From the NCBI GenBank assembly GCA_028687335.1, contig JAQUAI010000016.1, positions 1-60,368 of the forward strand: 60,368 nucleotides of DNA. The letters are read 5' to 3'. Below the pieces are notes generated by a model. That model had not been told where the DNA came from. It saw nothing but the letters and a program-made list of their open reading frames with translations, and did not search any database. A program made the translations under genes and the position numbers. How positions within the stretch are numbered: position 1 is the stretch's first letter; each line of letters starts with the position of its first letter. This document shows positions 44,909 through 55,854 of the stretch, piece after piece. This stretch comes from Gallionella sp. (GTDB taxonomy: Bacteria > Pseudomonadota > Gammaproteobacteria > Burkholderiales > Gallionellaceae).

Positions 44909-46618
44909 ATGGAATTGACTGGTGCGGAGATTGTAATCCGCTGCCTGCAAGAGGAGCAGGTCGAGTATGTATTCGGCTACCCCGGCGGTGCGGTGTTGTT
45001 CATCTATGACGAGCTATTCAAGCAGGATAAGGTTAAGCACGTGCTTGTGCGCCATGAGCAGGCGGCTTTGCACGCGGCTGATGGTTATGCGCGATCTTCC
45101 GATAAGGTCGGCGTGGCGTTGGTTACGTCCGGCCCAGGCTTGACTAATGCGGTGACTGGTATCGCGACTGCGTATATGGATTCCATTCCGATGGTGGTGA
45201 TTAGCGGGCAGGTGCCTACTTACGCCATTGGGGAAGATGCGTTTCAAGAAGTTGATGCGGTTGGTATTACCCGGCCATGCGTGAAACACAATTTCTTGGT
45301 TAAAGATCCGAAAGATATTGCGCCGACGCTGAAAAAAGCCTTTTATCTGGCTAAAACAGGCCGTCCCGGCCCTGTCTTGGTCGATATTCCCAAGGATGTT
45401 TCCAATCAAAAAGCGGTTTACGAGTATCCGTCTTCGATCAGTATTCGTTCCTATAACCCCGTAGGGAAGGGAGATAGTTCCCAGATTAGGCGTGCTGCGC
45501 AAATGTTGCTTGAAGCCAAGCGCCCGATGATTTATAGCGGCGGCGGCGTGGTGTTGTCGGGAGCCTCGGCACAATTGAAAGACTTGGTTCAGCTGGTTGG
45601 TGCGCCTTGTACCAATACCTTGATGGGCTTGGGGGGCTACCCTGCCAACGACAAGCAGTTCGTGGGCATGCTGGGTATGCACGGTACATACGAAGCCAAT
45701 ATGGCGATGCAATATTGTGATGTGCTTGTGGCGATTGGCGCCCGTTTTGATGATCGAGTTATCGGTAACGTCGAGCATTTTGCCCAAGTGCCGCGCAAGA
45801 TTATTCATATCGACATCGATCCGTCCTCAATTGCCAAGCGCGTCAAAGTGGATGTGCCGATTGTGGGCGAGCTTAAGCTGGTGCTTGATGAATTGCTCGC
45901 GGTATTGCGTAGTAGCAAGCAAAAGCCGGATGCTGGCGATATGGCTGCATGGTGGAAGCAGGTGGATGAGTGGCGTGTTAAGGGCGGCGGTTTGCGTTAT
46001 AAAAATTCCACGGAAGTGATTAAGCCGCAGTTTGTAATTGAAACGCTGCATCAAATTACCGGTGGTGATGCATTTGTGACCTCCGATGTTGGTCAGCATC
46101 AAATGTGGGCGGCGCAGTACTATAAATTCAATCACCCTCGTCGCTGGATCAATTCCGGTGGTTTGGGGACGATGGGTTTCGGCTTGCCCGCGGCGATGGG
46201 CGTGCAGCTCATTAATCCGGGAGCAACGGTTGCCTGCGTAACCGGAGAAGGTAGTATTCAGATGAATATTCAGGAGCTGTCGACCTGTAAGCAGTTCCAC
46301 CTGCCAATCAAAGTGTTGTCTTTGAATAATCGTTACCTTGGTATGGTGCGCCAGTGGCAGCAGTTCTTCCATGGCAACCGTTATTCCGAGTCTTATATGG
46401 ACGCTTTGCCGGATTTTGTGAAATTGGCCGAGGCCTACGGGCACATTGGTATGCGCATCGTCAATCCTGCTGATGTTGAACCCGCTTTGCGCGAAGCTTT
46501 CTCGCGTAAAAATGATTTGGTATTTATGGATTTTCAAACCGACTCGACCGAGAACGTATTCCCGATGGTGCCTGGCGGTAAGGGCTTGTCTGAAGTCATT
46601 TTGGCGGAGGATCTGTAA
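44909..46618 (+). CDS. ilvB: Acetolactate synthase large subunit
   Basis: A 569-residue thiamine-diphosphate enzyme for the first common step of valine and isoleucine synthesis. The catalytic glutamate lies in VRHEQAALHAADGYAR. The metal/ThDP-binding motif is GEGS in CVTGEGSIQMNIQE, a variant of the usual GDGS. The start is chosen at ATG 44909 because AGGA stands eight bases upstream. GTG 44885 and ATG 44900 are also open. The stop overlaps the ilvN ATG as TAATG. Confidence 0.96.
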   Translation: MELTGAEIVIRCLQEEQVEYVFGYPGGAVLFIYDELFKQDKVKHVLVRHEQAALHAADGYARSSDKVGVALVTSGPGLTNAVTGIATAYMDSIPMVVISGQVPTYAIGEDAFQEVDAVGITRPCVKHNFLVKDPKDIAPTLKKAFYLAKTGRPGPVLVDIPKDVSNQKAVYEYPSSISIRSYNPVGKGDSSQIRRAAQMLLEAKRPMIYSGGGVVLSGASAQLKDLVQLVGAPCTNTLMGLGGYPANDKQFVGMLGMHGTYEANMAMQYCDVLVAIGARFDDRVIGNVEHFAQVPRKIIHIDIDPSSIAKRVKVDVPIVGELKLVLDELLAVLRSSKQKPDAGDMAAWWKQVDEWRVKGGGLRYKNSTEVIKPQFVIETLHQITGGDAFVTSDVGQHQMWAAQYYKFNHPRRWINSGGLGTMGFGLPAAMGVQLINPGATVACVTGEGSIQMNIQELSTCKQFHLPIKVLSLNNRYLGMVRQWQQFFHGNRYSESYMDALPDFVKLAEAYGHIGMRIVNPADVEPALREAFSRKNDLVFMDFQTDSTENVFPMVPGGKGLSEVILAEDL

Positions 46619-47109
46619 TGCGGCACATCATTTCGTTGTTAATGGAAAACGAGGCGGGGGCGCTATCCCGTGTGGCGGGATTGTTTTCGGCGCGTGGGTA
46701 TAATATCGAGTCGCTGACGGTTGCGCCGACTGAAGACGCGACTTTATCGCGCATGACTATCGTCACCAGCGGTTCGGATGCAGTGATTGAGCAAATCAAT
46801 AAGCAATTGAATAAGCTAGTCGATGTGGTTTCAGTGATGGATTTAAGCGATGGCGAGCATCTGGAGCGTGAGTTGATGCTGGTTAAAGTGAAAGCGGTGG
46901 GTGAAATGCGCGAGGAAATTAAGCGTATGACGGACATTTTCCGAGGCCGTATCATTGATGTTTCGAACTCGACTTACACCATTGAGTTAACTGGTTCGCG
47001 CGCCAAGTTGGATAACTTCCTGCAGGCAATTGAGCGCGACTTGATTCTTGAAACCGTGCGTACAGGGACTTCCGGCATCGGACGCGGCGACAGGATTTTG
47101 AAAGTTTAG
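46618..47109 (+). CDS. ilvN: Acetolactate synthase small (regulatory) subunit
   Basis: A 163-residue regulatory subunit that confers valine feedback. It has an N-terminal ACT domain (ISLLMENEAGALSRVAGLFSARGYNIESLTV) and a C-terminal domain with LILETVRTGTSGIGRG. The ATG shares its first base with the last base of the ilvB stop. It is sometimes called ilvH. Confidence 0.96.
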   Translation: MRHIISLLMENEAGALSRVAGLFSARGYNIESLTVAPTEDATLSRMTIVTSGSDAVIEQINKQLNKLVDVVSVMDLSDGEHLERELMLVKVKAVGEMREEIKRMTDIFRGRIIDVSNSTYTIELTGSRAKLDNFLQAIERDLILETVRTGTSGIGRGDRILKV

Positions 47110-47119
47110 TAGCAGGGGT

Positions 47120-47146
47120 GGGGAGTGCTCCCCGTCATAATTTTTT
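47120..47146 (+). terminator. Possible intrinsic terminator or attenuator between ilvN and ilvC
   Basis: GGGGA and TCCCC form a five-pair stem around GTGC, followed after seven bases by six T. The stem is short and the T-run is offset, so it may only partly reduce transcription into ilvC. Confidence 0.35.
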
Positions 47147-47148
47147 GA

Positions 47149-48186
<1,038 letters not shown>

Positions 48187-48279
48187 AAAAACAGGAAGGG
48201 GGAAGGCGGAGGAGGGTACGGGGAAATCCCGCCACCTCATGCTTTTCCCCTTCTTCTTATCTCTTTCCCCTTTCCAATT
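48187..48279. other. Purine-rich then pyrimidine-rich intergenic stretch between ilvC and psd
   Basis: The gap opens with a G/A-rich run (about 48193-48225) and closes with a C/T-rich run (about 48244-48277) that is partly its complement (GGAAGGGGGAAGG against CCTTTCC-type arms). A similar arrangement lies upstream of folP at 57757-57855. No gene is seen. Confidence 0.4.
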
Positions 48280-48933
48280 ATGACCAACTATCCCCACCCC
48301 ATCATTGCCCGCGAGGGCTGGCCGTTTTTGGCTGCCGCTGTTGTTGTGGCGATTCTGGCATCGACGTTTGTTCCCGGCTTCTTATCGTTTTTGGCATGGC
48401 TGGTGGCGTTGTTTGTGCTTCAGTTTTTTCGTGATCCTCCGCGTGTCATTCCGCAAGAGGCGGGAGCTGTATTGTCGCCGTGCGACGGACGCGTTATCAA
48501 AGTTGAGCGCACGCAAGACCCTTATGGCGAGCGTGAAGCAATTTTAGTTAGCGTGTTCATGAATGTATTTAACGTACACTCCAATCGTAGTCCGTTGGAT
48601 GGCACGATCAAAAAAATTCAATATTTTCCCGGTAAGTTTGTGAATGCCGATCTGGATAAGGCCTCAACTGAAAACGAGCGTAATGCGGTTGTTTTGAAAA
48701 CCAGCGATGATCATGTTGTGACTTTTGTTCAGGTGGCGGGTCTCATCGCGCGCCGTATTCTCTGCTACGTTAATGTGGGGGATGTGCTGACCAAAGGACA
48801 GCGCTATGGCTTTATCCGTTTTGGCTCGCGTGTTGATGTTTATTTGCCGCTGGATGCGCAAGTTAAAGTAAGTATTGGTGATAAAGTTGCCGCCACAACA
48901 ACGATTCTGGCGGCCTTGCCGCAAAAGGGCTAA
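48280..48933 (+). CDS. psd: Phosphatidylserine decarboxylase
   Basis: A 217-residue short-form decarboxylase that makes phosphatidylethanolamine. There is an N-terminal membrane segment (about residues 15-50), then FFRDPPR and SPCDGRV. The self-cleavage site at Gly-Ser is in [13 protein letters not shown], where the serine yields the pyruvoyl group. The substrate-supplying pssA follows after nine bases. Confidence 0.95.
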   Translation: MTNYPHPIIAREGWPFLAAAVVVAILASTFVPGFLSFLAWLVALFVLQFFRDPPRVIPQEAGAVLSPCDGRVIKVERTQDPYGEREAILVSVFMNVFNVHSNRSPLDGTIKKIQYFPGKFVNADLDKASTENERNAVVLKTSDDHVVTFVQVAGLIARRILCYVNVGDVLTKGQRYGFIRFGSRVDVYLPLDAQVKVSIGDKVAATTTILAALPQKG

Positions 48934-48942
48934 TCTAAGCGC

Positions 48943-49677
48943 ATGGACGAATTTAATACTCGCAAACCGATGACATTGCGCAAGCGTGGTATCTATCTGT
49001 TGCCTAATTTATTTACGACGGGTGCGCTGTTCGCGGGCTTTTTCGCCATCGTGCAAGCGATGAACGGGAGGTTTGAGTATGCGGCCGTGGCAATTTTTAT
49101 CGCGATGGTGCTGGATGGGTTGGACGGACGTGTTGCGCGTATGACTCATACGCAAAGTGAATTTGGTGCCGAGTACGACAGCTTGTCCGATATGGTTTCT
49201 TTTGGTGTTGCACCTGCGCTGGTTATGTATGAGTGGGCCCTAAAAGGGATGGGGAAATGGGGCTGGTTCGCGGCCTTTATCTATTGCGCGGCAACCGCTT
49301 TGCGCTTGGCACGATTCAATACGAATATCGATGTAGTGGATAAGCGTTATTTTCAGGGTTTACCCAGTCCCGCAGCCGCAGCATTAGTGGCGGGTTTTGT
49401 TTGGGTGATGCTGGATTACGGTTATGCCGGTGAGTCGGTGCGCTGGTATGCGGCGGTAGTTACCGTGTTTGCGGGCTTGAGTATGGTGAGTAATCTACCG
49501 TTTTATAGCTTCAAAGATTTGAATATGCGTAAAAGCGTACCCTTTTTGGTTATCTTTATGATTGCGCTGTTCTTTATCCTTATTTCCAGCTATCCGCCGG
49601 GCGTGCTGTTTGGTTTATTCCTTTGCTATGCCTTGTCTGGTTATGTCCTCTGGGGGATGCGCCGTACGGCAAAATAA
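48943..49677 (+). CDS. pssA: CDP-diacylglycerol-serine O-phosphatidyltransferase
   Basis: A 244-residue integral membrane enzyme that makes phosphatidylserine. The CDP-alcohol phosphotransferase motif DG..AR...G...D...D is intact as DGRVARMTHTQSEFGAEYDSLSD in the second helix region. Several membrane segments follow. psd just upstream uses its product. It ends before the carA promoter. Confidence 0.95.
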   Translation: MDEFNTRKPMTLRKRGIYLLPNLFTTGALFAGFFAIVQAMNGRFEYAAVAIFIAMVLDGLDGRVARMTHTQSEFGAEYDSLSDMVSFGVAPALVMYEWALKGMGKWGWFAAFIYCAATALRLARFNTNIDVVDKRYFQGLPSPAAAALVAGFVWVMLDYGYAGESVRWYAAVVTVFAGLSMVSNLPFYSFKDLNMRKSVPFLVIFMIALFFILISSYPPGVLFGLFLCYALSGYVLWGMRRTAK

Positions 49678-49713
49678 CATAGGGATTTAACGGTTAGTGC
49701 AGGGTTGACCAGT

Positions 49714-49742
49714 TTGATAGCTGGGCCCCCTTCAGGTATAAT
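49714..49742 (+). promoter_or_regulatory. Strong sigma-70 promoter for carAB
   Basis: TTGATA at 49714-49719 and a perfect TATAAT at 49737-49742 are separated by 17 bases. Transcription should begin near 49749, giving a leader of about 66 bases ahead of the carA GTG. Confidence 0.8.
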
Positions 49743-49757
49743 GCGCTCCAATCTAAG

Positions 49758-49784
49758 GCGGGATGAACAGACGGTTCTTCCCGC
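49758..49784 (+). promoter_or_regulatory. Leader hairpin upstream of carA
   Basis: GCGGGA-T-GAAC and GTTC-T-TCCCGC pair as a ten-base-pair stem with one T-T mismatch around a five-base loop. TTCTTT follows directly. Placed between the carA promoter and the start codon, it could act as an attenuator or an mRNA-stabilising stem. Confidence 0.55.
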
Positions 49785-49814
49785 TTCTTTATGTCCAGAT
49801 TCGAGGAGTAACCC

Positions 49815-50939
49815 GTGCCGCAAACAAGTCCTGCCATTCTAGTTTTAGCCGATGGGACAGTGTTTCGCGGAACTGCCATCGGTGCCTCAGGTAGTAGCGT
49901 CGGCGAGGTGGTGTTTAATACCTCGATGACAGGCTACCAAGAGATCCTGACCGACCCGTCCTATTGCCGCCAGATCGTCACGCTGACTTACCCGCATATC
50001 GGTAACGTCGGCTGTAACCCAGAAGATGTAGAGTCGCGCCAAGTGTTCGCCAGCGGCCTCATCATTCGTGACCTGTCGATGACGGTGAGCAATTTCCGCG
50101 CGACGCAATCCCTACCTGAATATCTCAAAGCCAACAACGTCGTTGCCATCGCTGGCATCGACACGCGCAAGCTGACGCGCATCCTGCGTAGCAAAGGCGC
50201 GCAGAGTGGTTGTATCGCCACGGGCGACAACGTGGAAGCGGCATTGGCGGCAGCGCGCGCTTTTGCGGGTTTGGCGGGCATGGATCTAGCGCAAGTCGTC
50301 ACCTGCGATAAATCTTACGATTGGAAACAGCGCGAGTGGGAATTGGGTGTTGGCTATAGCGACATTGCCGAGCCGAAGTTCCATGTAGTGGCTTATGACT
50401 TCGGCGTGAAGCGCAACATCCTGCGCATGCTGGCTGAACGTGGTTGCCGCATCACGGTCGTTCCTGCGAAGACATCGGCTGCTGATGTGTTGGCGCTGAA
50501 GCCGGATGGTGTGTTCCTCTCCAACGGCCCCGGCGATCCTGAGCCATGCGATTACGCGATCGCGGCGACGCAGAAATTCCTTGAAGTGGGCATGCCTTTG
50601 TTCGGTATCTGCTTGGGACATCAGATATTGGGTCTGGCTTCCGGTGCGCAGACAGTGAAGATGAAGTTCGGTCATCGTGGTGCGAACCATCCGGTGCAAG
50701 ACACGCAGACCAAACGCGTGATGATCACCAGTCAGAACCACGGTTTCGCGGTGGATGCGGCGACGTTGCCCAAAAATGCGCGAGTGACGCACATCTCGTT
50801 GTTCGACGGCACACTGCAAGGTTTCGAGCTGACTGATAAGCCAGCGTTCTGTTTCCAAGGTCACCCCGAGGCGAGTCCTGGGCCGCATGACGTGGATGTT
50901 TTGTTCGATCGCTTCGTTGCGATGATGGGTGGTAAGTAA
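49815..50939 (+). CDS. carA: Carbamoyl-phosphate synthase small subunit
   Basis: A 374-residue glutamine amidotransferase subunit that feeds ammonia to CarB for arginine and pyrimidines. The class I catalytic triad is visible: Cys266 in FGICLGHQ, with His350 and Glu352 in GHPEAS. The start is GTG at 49815, with GAGGAG six bases upstream. carB starts at the base after its stop. Confidence 0.97.
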   Translation: MPQTSPAILVLADGTVFRGTAIGASGSSVGEVVFNTSMTGYQEILTDPSYCRQIVTLTYPHIGNVGCNPEDVESRQVFASGLIIRDLSMTVSNFRATQSLPEYLKANNVVAIAGIDTRKLTRILRSKGAQSGCIATGDNVEAALAAARAFAGLAGMDLAQVVTCDKSYDWKQREWELGVGYSDIAEPKFHVVAYDFGVKRNILRMLAERGCRITVVPAKTSAADVLALKPDGVFLSNGPGDPEPCDYAIAATQKFLEVGMPLFGICLGHQILGLASGAQTVKMKFGHRGANHPVQDTQTKRVMITSQNHGFAVDAATLPKNARVTHISLFDGTLQGFELTDKPAFCFQGHPEASPGPHDVDVLFDRFVAMMGGK

Positions 50940-53900
50940 ATGGCTAAGCGTACTGACATCAAATCTATTCTGATCATTGGCGCGGGTCCCATCGTTATCG
51001 GGCAAGCGTGCGAGTTCGATTATTCCGGTGCACAAGCATGTAAGGCGCTACGTGAAGAAGGTTACCGCGTCATTCTGGTGAACTCGAACCCAGCCACCAT
51101 CATGACCGATCCCAACATGGCGGATGCGACTTACATTGAGCCGATCACGTGGCAGATGGTGGAGAAGATCATCGCCAAGGAGCGTCCTGATGCGATCCTG
51201 CCGACCATGGGCGGACAAACAGCGCTGAACTGCGCCTTGGATCTGGCGAAACACGGTGTGTTGGAAAAATACAAGGTCGAGATGATCGGTGCATCGCGTG
51301 ATGCCATCGACATGGCGGAAGATCGCGAGAAATTCAAACAGGCGATGACCCGTATCGGGCTGGCGTCGGCACGTTCCGCTATCGCGCACAGCATGGAAGA
51401 AGCCTTCCAAGTACAGCAAGTGATGGGCTTCCCAACCGTCATTCGTCCGTCCTTCACCATGGGCGGTAGCGGTGGTGGTATCGCTTACAACCGTCAAGAG
51501 TTCGTTGAGATCTGCGAACGCGGCTTGGAAGCATCGCCCACCAAAGAGTTGTTGATCGAAGAATCGCTGCTCGGTTGGAAAGAATACGAGATGGAAGTCG
51601 TGCGTGACCGCAACGACAACTGCATTATCATCTGTTCCATCGAGAATTTGGACCCGATGGGGGTGCATACCGGTGACTCCATTACCGTCGCACCTGCACA
51701 GACATTGACCGACAAGGAATATCAGATCTTGCGTGACGCCTCTTTGGCTGTGCTGCGCGAGATCGGTGTGGAGACGGGCGGTTCGAACGTGCAGTTCTCC
51801 ATCAACCCAGTTGACGGACGTATGGTAGTCATCGAGATGAATCCGCGCGTGTCGCGTTCATCTGCGTTGGCATCAAAAGCAACGGGCTTCCCTATCGCCA
51901 AAGTGGCTGCGAAGTTGGCTGTGGGTTATACCTTGGACGAGTTGAAGAACGACATCACCGGCGGGGCGACACCTGCTTCGTTCGAGCCGACCATCGACTA
52001 CGTGGTGACCAAGATCCCACGTTTCGCGTTCGAGAAGTTCCCGCAAGCCAACGACCGCCTGACGACTCAGATGAAGTCGGTGGGTGAGGTGATGGCGATC
52101 GGTCGCACCTTCCAAGAGTCGTTCCAAAAGGCACTGCGTGGTTTGGAAGTGGGCGTGAATGGATTGGACAGCAAATACACCGACCGTGAAGCGATCTGCG
52201 CTGAGATGGGCAACCCCGGTCCTGATCGTATCTGGGCGGTGGGTGATGCCTTCCGTATTGGCATGAGCGTGGAAGAGGTCTTCAATATCAGCAAGATCGA
52301 TCCATGGTTCTTGGTGCAGATCGAAGACATCCTGCGTCAGGAAAAGACACTGGCAGGCCGCACTCTGGAGAGTTTGACGGCGGATGATTTGCGTGCGTTG
52401 AAGCGTAGTGGCTTCGCTGATGCGCGTATCGCTGCCTTGCTGGGGACGGATGATGCAGCAGTGCGCGCGTATCGCCATGCATTGTCGGTGCGTCCCGTGT
52501 TCAAGCGCGTTGATACTTGCGCGGCTGAGTTCTCTACCAACACGGCGTACATGTATTCCACTTACGAAGAAGAGTGCGAATCACAACCGACCAACAACAA
52601 GAAGATCATGGTGCTGGGCGGCGGTCCTAACCGTATCGGTCAAGGTATCGAGTTCGACTATTGCTGCGTACATGCCGCGCTGGCGATGCGTGAGGACGGC
52701 TACGAGACCATCATGGTCAACTGCAATCCTGAGACAGTCTCCACCGACTACGACACATCGGATCGTTTGTATTTCGAACCGCTGACATTGGAAGATGTGC
52801 TGGAAGTCGTCGCGGTCGAAAAGCCTGTTGGCGTCATCGTGCAGTACGGCGGACAGACACCGTTGAAGTTGGCGCATGGTTTGGCCAAGAGCGGCGTGCC
52901 CATCATTGGCACCTCGGTCGATATGATCGACATGGCGGAAGACCGCGCGCGTTTCCAAGCGATGTTGCGTGAATTGAATTTGAAGCAGCCACCGAATCGT
53001 ACTGCCAGCAATGTGTTGGATGCGGTCTCAGGCGCGGCAGAGATCGGTTTCCCACTGGTGATGCGTCCCTCCAACGTGTTGGGCGGACGTGGTATGGAGA
53101 TCATCCATGCACAGCCAGATCTAGAACGTTACATGCGTGATGCGGAAGAACTGGCCAAGACCTATCCAGAGCGTATGCCTATCTTGCTCGACCGTTTCTT
53201 GAACGATGCGATCGAGGTGGATGTGGATGCAGTATCCGATGGCAAGCAAGTCATCATCGGCGGCATCATGGAGCACATCGAAGAAGCGGGTGTGCACTCG
53301 GGTGACTCTGCCTGTTCTTTGCCGCCGTACTCTCTGTCCGCATCCATGCAGGACGAGTTGCGTCGCCAGACCGTGGCGATGGCAAAGTCACTTAACGTGG
53401 TCGGACTGATGAACGTGCAGTTCGCCATCCAAGGCGAGACGGTGTATGTGCTGGAAGTGAATCCACGTGCATCACGCACCGTGCCTTACGTTTCCAAGGC
53501 GACAGGTGTGCCGTTGGCGAAGATAGCTGCGCGTTGCATGGCGGGTCAAAGTTTGGCATCGCAAGGTGTGACCAAAGAGGTCATTCCACCGTACTACTCG
53601 GTGAAAGAGGCGGTGTTCCCTTTCATCAAGTTCCCAGGGGTCGATACCATCCTTGGCCCTGAGATGAAATCGACGGGCGAAGTGATGGGTGTGGGCGAGA
53701 CCTTCGCCGAAGCCTTCGTCAAGTCGCAACTTGCCGCCAGCGTGAAGCTGCCAAAAGAAGGCAAGGTCTTCATCAGCGTGCGTGAAGCGGATAAGGCGGG
53801 CGCTGCCGAAGTGGCACGTTCCCTCAAGGAATTGGGTTTCACTATCTTGGCGACACGCGGCACGGGTTCGGTGATCTCGGCTGCTGGCGTTGAGGTGACC

Positions 53901-54158
53901 ATCGTGAACAAGGTGCAGGAAGGCCGTCCGCATATCGTGGATATGATCAAGAACGGCGAGGTCAGTCTGATCGTCAACACGGTCGACAGCAAACCTTCAG
54001 TGATGAAAGACTCCTATTCCATCCGCCATGCCGCATTGCAAGGTCGAGTGACGTATTACACGACCCTCGCTGGTGCACGTGCGGCGTGTGTCGGTATGCA
54101 ACATTTGACCGGCTTGCAAGTGTATGACGTGCAATCTTTGCATCGTCGTTTGGCTTAA
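50940..54158 (+). CDS. carB: Carbamoyl-phosphate synthase large subunit
   Basis: A 1072-residue synthetase of two homologous ATP-grasp halves, each with a pre-ATP-grasp domain ([21 protein letters not shown] near residue 12 and [19 protein letters not shown] near 555). A C-terminal MGS-like allosteric domain starts near residue 940. Length is typical. greA follows after 18 bases, so it may be co-transcribed. Confidence 0.98.
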   Translation: MAKRTDIKSILIIGAGPIVIGQACEFDYSGAQACKALREEGYRVILVNSNPATIMTDPNMADATYIEPITWQMVEKIIAKERPDAILPTMGGQTALNCALDLAKHGVLEKYKVEMIGASRDAIDMAEDREKFKQAMTRIGLASARSAIAHSMEEAFQVQQVMGFPTVIRPSFTMGGSGGGIAYNRQEFVEICERGLEASPTKELLIEESLLGWKEYEMEVVRDRNDNCIIICSIENLDPMGVHTGDSITVAPAQTLTDKEYQILRDASLAVLREIGVETGGSNVQFSINPVDGRMVVIEMNPRVSRSSALASKATGFPIAKVAAKLAVGYTLDELKNDITGGATPASFEPTIDYVVTKIPRFAFEKFPQANDRLTTQMKSVGEVMAIGRTFQESFQKALRGLEVGVNGLDSKYTDREAICAEMGNPGPDRIWAVGDAFRIGMSVEEVFNISKIDPWFLVQIEDILRQEKTLAGRTLESLTADDLRALKRSGFADARIAALLGTDDAAVRAYRHALSVRPVFKRVDTCAAEFSTNTAYMYSTYEEECESQPTNNKKIMVLGGGPNRIGQGIEFDYCCVHAALAMREDGYETIMVNCNPETVSTDYDTSDRLYFEPLTLEDVLEVVAVEKPVGVIVQYGGQTPLKLAHGLAKSGVPIIGTSVDMIDMAEDRARFQAMLRELNLKQPPNRTASNVLDAVSGAAEIGFPLVMRPSNVLGGRGMEIIHAQPDLERYMRDAEELAKTYPERMPILLDRFLNDAIEVDVDAVSDGKQVIIGGIMEHIEEAGVHSGDSACSLPPYSLSASMQDELRRQTVAMAKSLNVVGLMNVQFAIQGETVYVLEVNPRASRTVPYVSKATGVPLAKIAARCMAGQSLASQGVTKEVIPPYYSVKEAVFPFIKFPGVDTILGPEMKSTGEVMGVGETFAEAFVKSQLAASVKLPKEGKVFISVREADKAGAAEVARSLKELGFTILATRGTGSVISAAGVEVTIVNKVQEGRPHIVDMIKNGEVSLIVNTVDSKPSVMKDSYSIRHAALQGRVTYYTTLAGARAACVGMQHLTGLQVYDVQSLHRRLA

Positions 54159-54176
54159 TTTTTAGGAACACCCGTT

Positions 54177-54653
54177 ATGAGCAAGATCCCTTTAACTTTG
54201 GTTGGTGCAGAGCTGTTACGCAATGAATTACATCATTTGAAAACGGTAGAACGTCCGGCTGTGATTATGGCGATTTCCGAGGCGCGAGCGCAGGGAGATT
54301 TGTCCGAAAATGCGGAATATGATGCGGCGAAGGAAAAGCAGTCGTTTGTCGAGGGGCGTATCGTCGAACTTGAAAGCAAGCTCGGTAGCGCCCAAATAAT
54401 CGATCCCAAAACATTGAATGCCAATGGTCGTTGCGTGTTTGGCTCGACCGTGGTGATGGAAGATGTGAATACTGGTGATGTTGTCACTTACCAGATCGTC
54501 GGTGACGACGAAGCCAACATCAAACACCGTAAAATTTCGATTAGTTCGCCTATCGCGCGGGCTTTGATCGGAAAATCAACCGGTGATATTGCCGAAGTTC
54601 AAGCGCCGGGCGGTATTCGCGAGTACGAGGTAGTTGAAGTTCAGTACGTCTAA
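54177..54653 (+). CDS. greA: Transcription elongation factor GreA
   Basis: A 158-residue factor that reactivates backtracked RNA polymerase. The N-terminal coiled coil holds [20 protein letters not shown] with the acidic tip [10 protein letters not shown]. The C-terminal FKBP-like domain ends with [15 protein letters not shown]. carA-carB-greA is a common order. A strong hairpin follows. Confidence 0.97.
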   Translation: MSKIPLTLVGAELLRNELHHLKTVERPAVIMAISEARAQGDLSENAEYDAAKEKQSFVEGRIVELESKLGSAQIIDPKTLNANGRCVFGSTVVMEDVNTGDVVTYQIVGDDEANIKHRKISISSPIARALIGKSTGDIAEVQAPGGIREYEVVEVQYV

Positions 54654-54656
54654 TGC

Positions 54657-54685
54657 AATAACTCGCGCGTTTAGCGCGAGTTATT
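54657..54685. terminator. Bidirectional terminator between greA and yhbY
   Basis: AATAACTCGCGC and GCGCGAGTTATT form a perfect 12-pair stem with a five-base loop between the convergent ends of greA and yhbY. The AT-rich base of the stem supplies a short T/A end on both strands. Confidence 0.75.
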
Positions 54686-55043
54686 ATGACGCGCGACTAG
54701 CCAGCTGTTTTTTTGTTAACGGCTTTTTCCCTCTGTGACGCGGCATCTGCTTGATTTCGATAAGCTTCTCGTCAGGGTTGGGTTGATAGACTACCAGTAC
54801 TTTTCCGATGTGCTGCACGGGGGCGGCGTTGAGTTGCTCGCAAATGGATTCGAGCATGGCGGCGCGTTCGGCACGATCATCGTTCAATACTCGAATTTTG
54901 ATCAGTTCGTGATTTCTCAGGCAGCTGCCGATTTCCCGGATGACCGATTCGCTCAAGCCGGCATTGCCGATCATCACGGTGGGATTGAGGGAGTGCGCGC
55001 GAGCCCTGAGGTCGCGGCGTTCGGATATAGTAAGAGATAACAT
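54684..55043 (-). CDS. yhbY: CRM-domain RNA-binding protein YhbY
   Basis: A 119-residue ribosome-associated protein. The CRM/YhbY fold shows as LRARAHSLNPTVMIGNAGLSESVIREI, then HELIKIRV and GKVLVVYQPN, with a basic C-terminal tail (HRGKKPLTKKQ). It is transcribed away from rlmE, which starts 131 bases on the other side. Confidence 0.93.
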   Translation of the reverse strand: MLSLTISERRDLRARAHSLNPTVMIGNAGLSESVIREIGSCLRNHELIKIRVLNDDRAERAAMLESICEQLNAAPVQHIGKVLVVYQPNPDEKLIEIKQMPRHRGKKPLTKKQLASRAS

Positions 55044-55174
55044 GACAAGCCTTCCAGAAATGAGGCGCGGATTCTATCAGGTTGTTGCCAAAATCGCCGA
55101 ATGTGCGAACGGCACCGCTGCTCAGGCGTGATTCGGCGCAGTCATTCAATGCTTTCTCCACGTAACGGAACACG

Positions 55175-55795
55175 ATGAAGCCCTCTAAAACCAGTAAACA
55201 ATGGATGCGTGAGCATATCAATGACCCGTTTGTGCAGCGCGCGCAGAAAGACGGTTACCGTTCGCGTGCCGCATATAAGCTTCTGGAAATTGATGAGCGA
55301 GACCATTTACTTAAGCCGGGTATGGTGGTGGTTGACCTTGGCGCAACGCCAGGTGGTTGGTCGCAGGTGGCAGCGACAAAGGTAGGTCGCTCTGGTAAGG
55401 TCATCGGCCTGGACTTGCTGCCGCTTGACCCGCTCGCGGGGGTGGATTTTATTCAGGGCGACTTTCGGGAGGAGTCGGTACTTAAGCAGCTGGAAGCTTT
55501 GCTGGAAAATCGCCCAGTTGGGCTTGTTATTTCGGATATGGCTCCCAATATTAGTGGCATCCCATCTGCCGATCAGGCGCGCGCTATGTATTTGGCCGAA
55601 TTGGCGATGGAGTTTGCCGTTGCACACTTAACGCCGGAAGGTAGCTTTTTGGTGAAAGTGTTTCAGGGTGAAGGCTTTGAGACGTATTTGCACCAACTGC
55701 GCAGCAGCTTTCGTAAAGTGGTTTCGCGCAAGCCCAAAGCATCTCGTGATCGTAGTAGCGAGGTCTATCTTTTGGCCAGCGGAAAGCTTGAGTAA
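55175..55795 (+). CDS. rlmE: 23S rRNA 2'-O-ribose methyltransferase RlmE
   Basis: A 206-residue SAM-dependent enzyme that methylates U2552 of 23S rRNA. The SAM site is [15 protein letters not shown]. The K-D-K-E catalytic set is visible as [26 protein letters not shown] and SSEVYLLA. It is also called rrmJ or ftsJ. It is upstream of ftsH as in many proteobacteria. Confidence 0.96.
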   Translation: MKPSKTSKQWMREHINDPFVQRAQKDGYRSRAAYKLLEIDERDHLLKPGMVVVDLGATPGGWSQVAATKVGRSGKVIGLDLLPLDPLAGVDFIQGDFREESVLKQLEALLENRPVGLVISDMAPNISGIPSADQARAMYLAELAMEFAVAHLTPEGSFLVKVFQGEGFETYLHQLRSSFRKVVSRKPKASRDRSSEVYLLASGKLE

Positions 55796-55854
55796 TCGCT
55801 TGAATCATAGTCTAATGACCGTCTGGCAGCCGTTGCGCCGATAAAGGAGTTATC

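Noticed and set aside
55837..55844. GCCGATAA upstream of ftsH as a sigma-28 promoter
   Set aside because: The bases 15 upstream are ACCG, not TAAA.
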